NCBI GenBank assembly: GCA_014802325.1
Contig: JAAVCK010000021.1
Span: 1-64,000, forward strand
Length of the DNA stretch: 64,000 bases
Direction of reading: 5' to 3'
Origin: Bacteroides sp.
Lineage (GTDB): Bacteria; Bacteroidota; Bacteroidia; Bacteroidales; Muribaculaceae
Made by a program: the position numbers and the translations under genes. This document shows, in pieces, positions 42,055-50,830 of this stretch; the first letter of the stretch is position 1, and each line of letters starts with the position of its first letter. The notes beneath the pieces are model-generated. The model searched no databases. It had not been told where the DNA came from and saw only the letters and a list, made by a program, of their open reading frames with translations.

Positions 42055-42624
42055 ATGCTGAAGACAATTGAGCCTCGATTTGGTTCGTCGGTCAATGTGA
42101 CTGACGATAGCGAAGCATGCCCGAAATCCTGGATAGCCCTCTACACGCGGCCCAGAAGCGAGAAGAAAGTCAGGGCTTACCTTGACAGCATAGGTATGGA
42201 AAATTACCTTCCGGTTCAATATCAGTTAAGACAGTGGTCGGACAGGAAGAAGCTGGTCGAGGTAGTGGTAATCCCTATGATAATATTCGTATCGGTAGAT
42301 AGACCCGATAGTTTTAGACAACCGGCCAATCCGCTGATCATAAAGCCATTATATCAAATAGGAGATGGTAAGAAACTTGCAGTGATACCCGACAGTCAGA
42401 TCGAGCAGCTCAAGTTTATCCTGGGACAGCAGGACTATCCGGTGACTTTCGATCCCGACATTTTCAAGGTCAATGACAAAGTCAGGGTGGTGAGAGGCCC
42501 GTTGATGGGATTGACAGGAGAGATCGTAAACTATGATGACAGATATTTAGAGCTTGCAGTCCCGATTGGAATCAGAGGGGCCGCCAGACTCAGTATAGAA
42601 AAAATTAATGTAGAAGTGCTTTGA
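42055..42624 (+). CDS. UpxY-family (NusG-like) transcription antiterminator
   Basis: The 189-residue protein has an N-terminal NusG-type domain (SWIALYTRPRSEKKVRAYLDSIGMENYLPV) and a C-terminal KOW motif (VNDKVRVVRGPLMGLTGEI). This is the layout of UpxY proteins, which are usually encoded first in Bacteroidales capsule operons and let RNA polymerase read through the leader of their own locus. No UpxZ partner follows. Its position, a promoter and short leader ahead of glycan genes, fits that role. The product is longer than bare NusG domains only by an N-terminal tail of about 25 residues. Confidence 0.88.
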   Translation: MLKTIEPRFGSSVNVTDDSEACPKSWIALYTRPRSEKKVRAYLDSIGMENYLPVQYQLRQWSDRKKLVEVVVIPMIIFVSVDRPDSFRQPANPLIIKPLYQIGDGKKLAVIPDSQIEQLKFILGQQDYPVTFDPDIFKVNDKVRVVRGPLMGLTGEIVNYDDRYLELAVPIGIRGAARLSIEKINVEVL

Positions 42625-42652
42625 TTTTGCCAACTAACAGAATATCAATACA

Positions 42653-43255
42653 ATGAAACATCAGTTTTTAATGCTAATTGCAGCCATCTGCCTGTCAGGT
42701 GGAAAGGTACACGCGCAGACCTCGGAAACAGTGAATCCCGGGCATGCATTCCAAGTTTCAGCTTTTGCCGGAGCCAACAGTCAGACTTCCAAAGATTTTG
42801 GAGTAGAGGGTGTATGGAAAAAGAATATCCATACCAATCTCTTCATCAACTGCGGTCTGTCATTGGGTATGGACTATACCAACACAGTCAATAAGTATAG
42901 CAACAAGCGCAATATGCTTGAGGTAGGCGTTCCGGTTCAGCTCGAATGGAGCAAACTTTCATTTGGCAAGAGTTCATTCTATGGCCTTGTAGGTTTTTCA
43001 CCGGTATTTTATTCGACCCTGAGCGCCAGGGCCTGGAGCGCTTCAAGCAACGCCATGATAAAGGATGCTAAAAAATCAGGCTGTGTCATCGCTCCCACTA
43101 TAGAGGCCGGCGGCAATATTCCGTTGCAGAACACCCTCATCCGCATCGGTGTATTTTACAAATCCAAAATTAACTGCACTCCCGACGGATATAACGTATA
43201 CCGCCACGTGGGAGGTCTCAACTTCATAGGTCTGAAGGCTGGCGTTATATTCTGA
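42653..43255 (+). CDS. Secreted beta-barrel-like protein, unknown function
   Basis: The 200-residue protein has a signal peptide (ending KVHAQ) and alternating strands such as FQVSAFAGANSQTSKDFGVEGVW, LFINCGLSLGMDYT, LEVGVPVQLEWS and a terminal FIGLKAGVIF. It looks like a small outer-membrane barrel. It sits between upxY and the flippase on one transcript, so it may be part of polysaccharide export or attachment, but no known export family (Wza, Wzi) is recognisable. Confidence 0.65.
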   Translation: MKHQFLMLIAAICLSGGKVHAQTSETVNPGHAFQVSAFAGANSQTSKDFGVEGVWKKNIHTNLFINCGLSLGMDYTNTVNKYSNKRNMLEVGVPVQLEWSKLSFGKSSFYGLVGFSPVFYSTLSARAWSASSNAMIKDAKKSGCVIAPTIEAGGNIPLQNTLIRIGVFYKSKINCTPDGYNVYRHVGGLNFIGLKAGVIF

Positions 43256-43266
43256 TCAGCCACGAT

Positions 43267-44802
43267 TTGAGTATCTTCAACCGGTCGACGTCAACTTCAC
43301 TCATCGCCAGAAATACCCTGATGCTTTACATCAGGATGTTTCTGGTAATGGGCGTTTCGCTATATACATCGCGCATAGTCCTCAGCCAACTGGGCGCGGT
43401 GGACTACGGTATATACGGTGTGGTGGGAGGCATAATCGTGATGCTGTCGTTTCTTAACGGAGCGATGTCGATGTCCACAGTCCGCTTCCTGTCATTCGCC
43501 CTCGGGAAGGATGATACGGAGCGGGCGGGACGGATATTCCGTACGGCGATAGCCATCCACGTCATCCTGTCGCTGATAATCGTGCTGTCGGCTGAAACGC
43601 TCGGATTGTGGTTTCTGAATCATTATATGAGGATTCCCCACGATCAGCTTTCGGCCGCCAACATGGTGTTTCAATGTACGGTGGTTTCTTTTGTATTTGC
43701 CATCCTCCGCACTCCGCTCAGCGCCGTGATCGTGGCCCGCGAACGGATGGAAGTATTTGCTGTCATGGGCGTTCTGGAGGTAGTGTTGAAGCTGATAGTC
43801 GCACTGTCGCTCACTTTACTGACGGCTGATAAACTTGAGGCGTACGCACTTCTCAATCTGGCTACCGCAGCCATTCTGACTGTGGCACATCTCATATATT
43901 GCAGGCGACACTTCCCCGAATGCCGGTCAATCCGCGCCGTATATGATAAAGAGCTGTTCCGACCCATGACCGGATTCATGTCATGGAGCACGATCGGTAT
44001 GCTCTCGTGGGTGGGGAAAAGTCAGGGCTGCAACATTTTGCTGAATCTATTCTTCGGGCCGACGGTAAACGCCGCCTACGGTCTCTCATCTCAGGTAAAC
44101 ACCGCCATCAACGGTTTTGTACAAAATTTCACTACGGCTATCAACCCTCGGATCACCAAGACATTTTCAGCCAACGATATCAGACATACCGAAAGCCTCA
44201 TCATATACGGATGTAAATTTTCCTTTTACCTGCTGCTGATAGTATCGTTCCCTATTCTGATGGCCACCGAACCTATTCTCACTTTCTGGCTCGGAGACTA
44301 TCCCGCCTATACACCCGTGTTCATCAAATTAGTATTGATCATCTCTCAGATTGAAAGTTTCAACTATTGCATAGGCGCAGCGATAAGAGCTACAGGCCGG
44401 GTGAAGGTTTATGAAATCGCTATTGGCGGCATCCAGCTGCTCAGTCTCCCCGTGGCCTATATACTATTGCGCCACGCGATGCCGCCGCAATCGGTCTTTG
44501 TCGTTATCGCGCTACTTTCATGCATCGCGCTGGCAGTCAGGCTGAGGCTGCTTAAGATGTATATTCCCGAAATTTCAATTTCCGGAATTTTACACTCGGT
44601 ATTTTTACCATCGGGACTGATTTCAGCAGTATGCGCTCTGCTTTACGCCGGCTACCGTCATCTGGAATTGATCACAACTTTCAATCCGATAATCACCATA
44701 GCGGGAAGTATGGCGACAGTGATCATTCTTGAGATCGGTATCGGGCTGAACGGAAAAGAACGTAAGAGCATCTTTCAGACTGTGGTCAAAAGGATTGCAT
44801 GA
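43267..44802 (+). CDS. Polysaccharide flippase (Wzx-like, MOP superfamily)
   Basis: The 511-residue protein has about 12-14 membrane helices. The family start is ARNTLMLYIRMFLVMGVSLYTSRIVLSQLGAVDYGIYGVVGG. It should flip the lipid-linked repeat unit across the inner membrane. The start is a TTG at 43267; the first in-frame ATG (43321) would cut into the first helix. It begins 11 nt after the barrel gene and is followed at once by the NodB-like lipoprotein gene. Confidence 0.9.
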   Translation: MSIFNRSTSTSLIARNTLMLYIRMFLVMGVSLYTSRIVLSQLGAVDYGIYGVVGGIIVMLSFLNGAMSMSTVRFLSFALGKDDTERAGRIFRTAIAIHVILSLIIVLSAETLGLWFLNHYMRIPHDQLSAANMVFQCTVVSFVFAILRTPLSAVIVARERMEVFAVMGVLEVVLKLIVALSLTLLTADKLEAYALLNLATAAILTVAHLIYCRRHFPECRSIRAVYDKELFRPMTGFMSWSTIGMLSWVGKSQGCNILLNLFFGPTVNAAYGLSSQVNTAINGFVQNFTTAINPRITKTFSANDIRHTESLIIYGCKFSFYLLLIVSFPILMATEPILTFWLGDYPAYTPVFIKLVLIISQIESFNYCIGAAIRATGRVKVYEIAIGGIQLLSLPVAYILLRHAMPPQSVFVVIALLSCIALAVRLRLLKMYIPEISISGILHSVFLPSGLISAVCALLYAGYRHLELITTFNPIITIAGSMATVIILEIGIGLNGKERKSIFQTVVKRIA

Positions 44803-44803
44803 G

Positions 44804-45694
44804 ATGCGTCGAGATTTAATAATCCTTGCGGCGGTGTTGATTACATCCCTCATGTGCTCATGCGGCAGAGACCGCCGAGGCGAAGTCACAGGTGGCAACA
44901 AAGTGGTACACCTCAGTATCGACGATGTCGAGGTGTTTGGCGACCTGATCAGGCATCAGCAGGATTACGACTCTCTGTTCCAACATCCTTTCATGGCTTT
45001 TCTGCAGGAATTGCACAGCGGATATGGTATGCGTGTCACACTCTACACATACGAATCTTTCGGCGACATATACCGTGACGACTCTACCCGCATTGAGGAT
45101 ATGCCGCAGAAATACAAGAGTGATTTCCGGAGGGCATCTGATTGGCTGAGAATAGGTTTTCACAGTCCACGAGCCAAATTCGACTCCATTGTCACGGTAA
45201 CGGAATTCAGGGATTCATATAATAATGTAAACTCGGCGATCGCTCGATTTGCCGACTCCTCAATGATTGCCTCTACACTTAGGCTCCACTATTTCTTTGC
45301 GCCTGATTCGCTATTGAAAGTGTTGACAGGTGTCAGGACTCTCCTCTGTGCCGACGATAAAGACCGCTTATCATATAATCTCACGACTTCTGAAGCCAAG
45401 ACCGTGTGGAATCGAGTGAGAATCACAAAGAACGATATTTCGTACATAAGGACCGATTTAAGGATTGACGGCAATCCCGGAGTACTCGATGACTTGAGAC
45501 ATCCCGGGACTGGTGACACGCTCGTGGTGTTCACCCACGAGTGGGAACTATGGCATAATCCCGAAACCGACAGCACCCGGGGCATAGCCGGAAAAATCAA
45601 AATCCTTACTTCAGAGTGCGTAAATAAAGTGTTATTTAAAGAAACCGTCAAACGTCTCTATGAATACGGATATGACTTCTCCTTCCTCGAATAG
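44804..45694 (+). CDS. Lipoprotein with a polysaccharide-deacetylase (NodB)-like fold
   Basis: The 296-residue protein has a lipoprotein leader (ILAAVLITSLMCSC). Its motifs resemble NodB deacetylases: VVHLSIDDVEVFGDL (like TFDDG), LRIGFHSPRA (metal His) and VVFTHEWELW (catalytic His motif). The usual HxxxH is reduced, so activity is uncertain. The ORF track starts at a TTG; the ATG at 44804, one base after the flippase stop, is better. It likely acts in the periplasm on the polysaccharide. It overlaps the radical SAM gene by 35 nt. Confidence 0.65.
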   Translation: MRRDLIILAAVLITSLMCSCGRDRRGEVTGGNKVVHLSIDDVEVFGDLIRHQQDYDSLFQHPFMAFLQELHSGYGMRVTLYTYESFGDIYRDDSTRIEDMPQKYKSDFRRASDWLRIGFHSPRAKFDSIVTVTEFRDSYNNVNSAIARFADSSMIASTLRLHYFFAPDSLLKVLTGVRTLLCADDKDRLSYNLTTSEAKTVWNRVRITKNDISYIRTDLRIDGNPGVLDDLRHPGTGDTLVVFTHEWELWHNPETDSTRGIAGKIKILTSECVNKVLFKETVKRLYEYGYDFSFLE

Positions 45695-46808
45695 AGACAG
45701 GCTGAAAAGATATTTCGATGTTTACGTGCCGGTGACCGCATGTAATCTCCGGTGCAGTTATTGCTACATCACTCAGCTTCATGTCGCGGCCAAAGAGGTG
45801 AAGCCTCTCAAATACAGCATTTCTCACATCCGCAAGGCGCTTTCACTTGACCGTATGGGAGGAAAGTGCTTGCTGAGCCTATGCGCCGGAGGTGAAACTC
45901 TATTGGCTCCATATATAGTGGAACTGACGCGTGAACTGCTTGATGAGGGTCATTATGTCATGCTTGTCACTAACGGGCTGCCGACCGCGTGTATCAAGGA
46001 ATTGACAGAAAATATACCGCCTGAGTTGCAAAAGCATCTGATACTTAAGATTTCCTTTCACTTTATGGAACTGAAATCAAGAGGTCTGATTGACAAATAT
46101 TTTGCCAACATCCGTATGATCGAGCGCAGCGGCATTTCGTTTACAGTCGAGCTCACACCCTCCGACGACGCAATCCCATATATCGATGAAATTAAAGACG
46201 TGTGCCTTAAAAACTTAGGTGCGCTATGCCATGTCACGGTAGCGCGGGAGGAAAGCAAGCCCGGGATTCCTATACTAACTGCGCTCTCTCGCGAGGATTA
46301 TATCAAGGTGTGGGGGCAGTTTGACTCCCCGCTGTTCGATTTCAAGATGAAGATATTCGGACAATCGCGTAAGGAATTCTGCTATAATGGTCTTTGGGGA
46401 GGATGCATAAATCTTGAGACCGGATCTATTTCGAAATGTTACCGTTTGAGACCGACGGGAATTTTTGACAATACTTCGGCTCCCATTGATTTCTGCCCGG
46501 TGGGGAAATGTGAAAAGGCTCACTGCTACAACGGCCATGTATGGCTTTCGCTCGGGATGATTCCCGAACTCGACACTCCCGTATATACGGAGTTGCGCGA
46601 CCGTGTCACAGCTGATGGAAGACACTGGGTAGGACAGGAGATGCGCCTGTTTCTCAGCCAGAAGTTAGCGGATAATAACGAGCAGCTTTCAGCTCGCTCC
46701 CGACAGCAGTTAATACTCAGAAATAGCTTCGATAATGTGCTCTTTTCGCTGAGAAGACGCATTTCCGGAATCATCCACAGATGGCGACAACTTTTGATGA
46801 AAAAATAA
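45660..46808 (+). CDS. Radical SAM protein with a C-terminal Cys-rich (SPASM-like) region
   Basis: The 382-residue protein has the CxxxCxxC motif as CNLRCSYC (Cys28, 32, 35), followed by GGETLL, the SAM-binding GGE element. A Cys-rich C-terminal part (FCYNGLWGGC, SKCYRL, FCPVGKC, AHC) resembles the extra iron-sulfur sites of SPASM/twitch enzymes. No peptide precursor is nearby. It could modify a sugar or lipid intermediate, but there is no recognised match. Starts at 45660 or at the ATG at 45672; overlaps the next gene by 28 nt. Confidence 0.82.
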   Translation: MNTDMTSPSSNRDRLKRYFDVYVPVTACNLRCSYCYITQLHVAAKEVKPLKYSISHIRKALSLDRMGGKCLLSLCAGGETLLAPYIVELTRELLDEGHYVMLVTNGLPTACIKELTENIPPELQKHLILKISFHFMELKSRGLIDKYFANIRMIERSGISFTVELTPSDDAIPYIDEIKDVCLKNLGALCHVTVAREESKPGIPILTALSREDYIKVWGQFDSPLFDFKMKIFGQSRKEFCYNGLWGGCINLETGSISKCYRLRPTGIFDNTSAPIDFCPVGKCEKAHCYNGHVWLSLGMIPELDTPVYTELRDRVTADGRHWVGQEMRLFLSQKLADNNEQLSARSRQQLILRNSFDNVLFSLRRRISGIIHRWRQLLMKK

Positions 46809-47755
46809 AGCAGCTCAGGCGATCGGTCACCGATTCCATAAAGCCTCTGTTAAGTGAAAGGGTCATTATTGCCGATGCTCCATATTACGAAAATATTGGA
46901 GACGTGCTTATATGGCGAGGCGCAACGGATTTCCTTCAAGAAAATGATATAAAACTCCTGAATACCTACGGAGCGGGGTTCTTCCCCTTCCCTACTCTTG
47001 ATAAAGACGTCACAATCTTACTGACGGGGGGAGGCAACTTCGGAGACCTATGGCGTGATTTTCAGGAATATCGACTTGAAATCATTGCCCGATATTCCGG
47101 GAATAGGATTGTCATGCTTCCGCAATCAGTATGCTTTCAGGATAAGGGCTTGATCGAAAAAGACGCTGACCTGATGGCCCGGCATCCCGACCTGCATCTC
47201 TTTGCCCGTGATCAGGCAAGCTACGACATTCTGTCAAGACACTTCAGCCGAAATCATATCTATCTTGCACCTGATATGGCATTCTGCATCGACTCCCTGC
47301 TTTTGGAGCAGCATCGGAATCATGAGGAGGAGAAGACTCTTTTTCTACTTCGATCCGATAAAGAACTTCCCGAGGGCACGCCGCGGGCTTTGCAAGAGGC
47401 CGATGTGACATCTGATTGGCCTAAGCCTGCGAATCTTGATTTATTAATACGAAATCTCAAGAGAGGGCGGAGAATCTCAAGAGAGCTGCGACGCCGCGGC
47501 ATTCGCCTGAGACCTCTTGACAGTGTAATCGGATTTTTTGGCAACAGATTCATCCGCGATTCTTTGACCGGACGGGGGTGTGAGTTCCTGCGACCATTCT
47601 CGCGCATTGTCACCACACGTCTTCACACTATGATTCTGTCAGTACTTCTCCACAAGCCAGTGGAATATATTGACAATACCTATGGCAAATTATCAGCCTT
47701 TGCCGCGACTTGGCTTCACGATCTACCTGAGGTAAAAGCCTATGGAAGAGATTAA
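46781..47755 (+). CDS. Polysaccharide pyruvyl transferase family protein
   Basis: The 324-residue protein has the family landmarks YYENIGDVLIWRGATDFL, LLTGGGNFGDLWRDFQEYR and IVTTRLHTMILSVLLHKPVEYID. Members transfer pyruvate from phosphoenolpyruvate to sugar hydroxyls, forming acidic ketals; some instead act as glycosyltransferase-like proteins. It would give the polysaccharide a negative charge. It overlaps the radical SAM gene upstream (28 nt) and the first GT2 gene downstream (14 nt). Confidence 0.88.
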   Translation: MATTFDEKIKQLRRSVTDSIKPLLSERVIIADAPYYENIGDVLIWRGATDFLQENDIKLLNTYGAGFFPFPTLDKDVTILLTGGGNFGDLWRDFQEYRLEIIARYSGNRIVMLPQSVCFQDKGLIEKDADLMARHPDLHLFARDQASYDILSRHFSRNHIYLAPDMAFCIDSLLLEQHRNHEEEKTLFLLRSDKELPEGTPRALQEADVTSDWPKPANLDLLIRNLKRGRRISRELRRRGIRLRPLDSVIGFFGNRFIRDSLTGRGCEFLRPFSRIVTTRLHTMILSVLLHKPVEYIDNTYGKLSAFAATWLHDLPEVKAYGRD

Positions 47756-48713
47756 AGTATCCGTAATCATTCCAATTTTCGGCGTGGAGCCGTATATTGA
47801 GAGATGCGCACGCTCTCTGCTGGGACAGACTATGCGTAGCGGCATCGAATTTATATTCGTCGATGACTGTACCCCCGACAGGAGTATTGAGATCCTGCGT
47901 AAAACTCTTAAAGAATATCCCGAACGATATGCTCAGGTAACGATACTGACTCATTCCGCCAATAAAGGATTGGCCGCTGCACGCAAAACCGGAGTTAGCG
48001 CCGCAAGGGGAGAATACATCATTCATTGCGACAGCGATGACTGGGTGGAGCCGGATATGTGCTGGCTTATGTATCAAGAGGCGAAACTCACCGACTCCGA
48101 CATTGTGGTCTGCAACTATATAAATGAATACGAAGGCTCTTCCGAGACTGTGATTCAGGATTTTAACCCTTCCAAGCGTAATCAGATTATTGATTTGCTG
48201 AATTGGCGAATGCATTGCATGGTATGGCTGAGGATATTCCGCCGCTCATTTTATGTTACATTCGCAATGGACACCCCGAATATCAACCGTGGCGAAGATT
48301 TCCCGGTTTCGTTACTTGCGCACGTGCTGAGCTCGCGCGTGAGCTATTTAAGGGCGCCGCTATATCACTATAACCGTACAAATCAAGAATCAATGACTCA
48401 GCGTCACACCCGGAAGGATTATGACGATGCCGTGGAGTCGTGGAGCTATATCAGAGACTTTATCACCTCTTTGCCCGAGGATAAAGAGGTGAGGTCCGCC
48501 CTAAACCGTCAGCTTTCCAGAGTCAGGAACAAAATGCTGAGGTACAAGGAGATTTATGACATGACACGGTGGCGAACCTTATGGCCTGAACTGAAACTTG
48601 AGGATTGCAGAAACTTTCGGTCAAAGGTATTGGTGGCAATGGCGCGATTGAGAATGGATTTTATATTGAGGTTATTGCTTAAAGACAATGCCTCCGGCAT
48701 AAATCAGTTTTAG
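47742..48713 (+). CDS. Glycosyltransferase family 2 (first of three)
   Basis: The 323-residue GT-A enzyme starts VSVIIPIFGVEPYIERCARSLLGQTM, then FVDDCTPDRS, NKGLAAARKTGVSAARGEYI and the DSDDW metal motif. A C-terminal helical region follows. It should add one sugar to the lipid-linked repeat unit at the inner face of the inner membrane. The N-terminal half is closely similar to the next two genes, suggesting tandem duplication. The sugar is unknown. Confidence 0.9.
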   Translation: MEEIKVSVIIPIFGVEPYIERCARSLLGQTMRSGIEFIFVDDCTPDRSIEILRKTLKEYPERYAQVTILTHSANKGLAAARKTGVSAARGEYIIHCDSDDWVEPDMCWLMYQEAKLTDSDIVVCNYINEYEGSSETVIQDFNPSKRNQIIDLLNWRMHCMVWLRIFRRSFYVTFAMDTPNINRGEDFPVSLLAHVLSSRVSYLRAPLYHYNRTNQESMTQRHTRKDYDDAVESWSYIRDFITSLPEDKEVRSALNRQLSRVRNKMLRYKEIYDMTRWRTLWPELKLEDCRNFRSKVLVAMARLRMDFILRLLLKDNASGINQF

Positions 48714-48714
48714 A

Positions 48715-49728
48715 ATGGAAAATATTGCTATATCAGTGATTGTCCCGGTGTATGGCGTTGAAAAATTCATCGAAAGGTGTGCGCGCTCAATTTTCGGGCA
48801 GACCATGACCGACGGGGTGGAATTTATCTTTGTGAATGACTGCGCGACAGACCGCAGCCTCGAAGTGCTGACAGCCATTATTGATGAATATCCGCCTCTC
48901 AGTTCGCAAATAAAAATAATAAATCATCTCTGCAACCGAGGTCTTGCAGCTGCCCGCAAGACGGGTCTCGAAGCTGCCCGGGGTGAATATATTCTCAATC
49001 TGGACAGCGATGACTATTTTGAGCGTGATATGCTTGAGGTGATGTATAAGGCAGCCAAGGATACGAATGCCGACGTTGTTGTGTCAGACTATTTTATGAC
49101 AACCAAAAAAGGGGATCGATATCAGGAATGCCCCCTCTACGACACCAGGGAAGCTATCTTAAGGAGTATCATAACTCCTTGGCGATATGGTAACAAAACA
49201 ATAGGGCCAAGCGTATGGAACAAACTCATCAGGAGAAATCTCTACACTGACCACAGCATAATCCCAATCGAGGGAATAAACTATGGTGAGGATTTCATCA
49301 TATCCATGCAGATTTTGTATTATGCGGACGTAATCACAAAAGTTGACCGTGCATTCGTGCATTACAATAAGCTGAATTCCGACTCATATACTCAAGATAA
49401 GTCGGCCTCGAATTGCCGCCAGAGATTGAAAGCAACAGAAACCGTGGCCGGCTTCCTTGCCCGGAAAGGATGTGTATTTGACGAGGAGTTTGACGAACGG
49501 AGATTCTGTGAAAAAATGATTGCCGTAACCAATTGCGATTCAGCCGATCTCGGGGAGTTTCTCCCGATGTATCCGTGGCTCGATTATGAGAAACACAAGC
49601 AGCTTATAGCGCGACACTGGCGGCTTCCCTATAAATTCGCGCTGCAAGGCGACAGGACGATGTTCGTTTTCCTGCGCAATCTGCTATTACCAATCCGAAG
49701 AATATATCGATTCATATATGACCGCTGA
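48715..49728 (+). CDS. Glycosyltransferase family 2 (second of three)
   Basis: The 337-residue GT-A enzyme has IAISVIVPVYGVEKFIERCARSIFGQTMTDGVEFIFVNDC, NRGLAAARKTGLEAARGEYILNLDSDDYF and GEDFIISMQILYYAD. It begins 1 nt after its paralogue's stop. Its C-terminal half differs from the first and third copies, as expected if each recognises a different acceptor or sugar. It overlaps the third copy by 11 nt. Confidence 0.9.
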   Translation: MENIAISVIVPVYGVEKFIERCARSIFGQTMTDGVEFIFVNDCATDRSLEVLTAIIDEYPPLSSQIKIINHLCNRGLAAARKTGLEAARGEYILNLDSDDYFERDMLEVMYKAAKDTNADVVVSDYFMTTKKGDRYQECPLYDTREAILRSIITPWRYGNKTIGPSVWNKLIRRNLYTDHSIIPIEGINYGEDFIISMQILYYADVITKVDRAFVHYNKLNSDSYTQDKSASNCRQRLKATETVAGFLARKGCVFDEEFDERRFCEKMIAVTNCDSADLGEFLPMYPWLDYEKHKQLIARHWRLPYKFALQGDRTMFVFLRNLLLPIRRIYRFIYDR

Positions 49729-50725
49729 ACCTAATATATCAGTTCTTGTACCTGTCTACATGGTTGAGCGCCACATCGGCCGTTGCGTCCGCTCTCTTTT
49801 CGAACAGACGATGACCGATGGAGTGGAATATATTTTCGTTAATGACTCCACCAAAGATCGGAGCATGGATATTCTCCTTGAGCTTCTGGCCCGATACCCT
49901 TCCAGACAGTCACAGGTAAGGGTGATAAACCACCGAGAGAATTTGGGACTTGCCGCGGCAAGGATTACTGCACTCGATCTTGCCAGAGGAGAATATGTGA
50001 TAAATCTTGACAGCGATGATTTCTTCGAACATGATATGCTCGAATGTATGTATGACGCCGCAAAGAGAAATAATGCTGATGTCGTCGTCGCGGATTATTA
50101 TTTGTACTACAAAAGGCGGGAAATATATATTTTCTGTCATATCGACAGTGATAAGGACCGGCTTGTCGGAAATCTCATTTGCGATAATGGAGGGTGCGGG
50201 CGAATGGTATGGAATAAATTGATAAAACGCGACTTATATGAGAAATATTCCGTGAGACCTTTGCCCGGCTTGAATATCGGAGAAGATATGATAGTGACTG
50301 CACGGCTCTTATTTCATGCCGCTTCGATATGCAAGGTTGACAGGGCGTTCGCCCACTATAACAAAAGCAATCTCGACACCTACACTTCCTCCCCCCGATA
50401 TCAGGAAATATTGAAGCGCTTCATTGTATGCGATTTTCTATCGGATTTTTTCGGCGGGCAGTCGCGTGAAATATCAGAAGCCATCAATCGTCATCGCTTC
50501 CAGATCAAAGCCTTGGCTCTTACCTACTCACCCCGCGGGACTCAACATCAGGTTCTTTCCTATCATCCTCAACTGACGTATGATAAATATTATCAGGAGC
50601 TGGCGTGGTATTGGCGATTTCCGCTAAGATTAGGATTCAACGGCTACCTGAGGTCCTTTAACGTGATCAGATACATACTCTTTAAATTCCGGACAATATA
50701 TCGATATTGTCGCGACTTACGCTAA
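49718..50725 (+). CDS. Glycosyltransferase family 2 (third of three)
   Basis: The 335-residue GT-A enzyme has ISVLVPVYMVERHIGRCVRSLFEQTMTDGVEYIFVND, NLGLAAARITALDLARGEYVINLDSDDFF and GEDMIVTARLLFHA. Copies two and three share VDRAF.HYNKSN-type residues around the middle, and the ends both finish FRTIYRY/IRRIYRF. The next gene starts 105 nt downstream, and that gap holds nothing I recognise. Confidence 0.9.
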   Translation: MTAEPNISVLVPVYMVERHIGRCVRSLFEQTMTDGVEYIFVNDSTKDRSMDILLELLARYPSRQSQVRVINHRENLGLAAARITALDLARGEYVINLDSDDFFEHDMLECMYDAAKRNNADVVVADYYLYYKRREIYIFCHIDSDKDRLVGNLICDNGGCGRMVWNKLIKRDLYEKYSVRPLPGLNIGEDMIVTARLLFHAASICKVDRAFAHYNKSNLDTYTSSPRYQEILKRFIVCDFLSDFFGGQSREISEAINRHRFQIKALALTYSPRGTQHQVLSYHPQLTYDKYYQELAWYWRFPLRLGFNGYLRSFNVIRYILFKFRTIYRYCRDLR

Positions 50726-50830
50726 CCCTATATGACATCATTATCCTGACTTATGCCTGTTCACCGGTGACCGGAATGTCAGATCGAGAAAACAATCTTC
50801 ATTTCTTCGGTCTAAGAAACGCACTATGAG

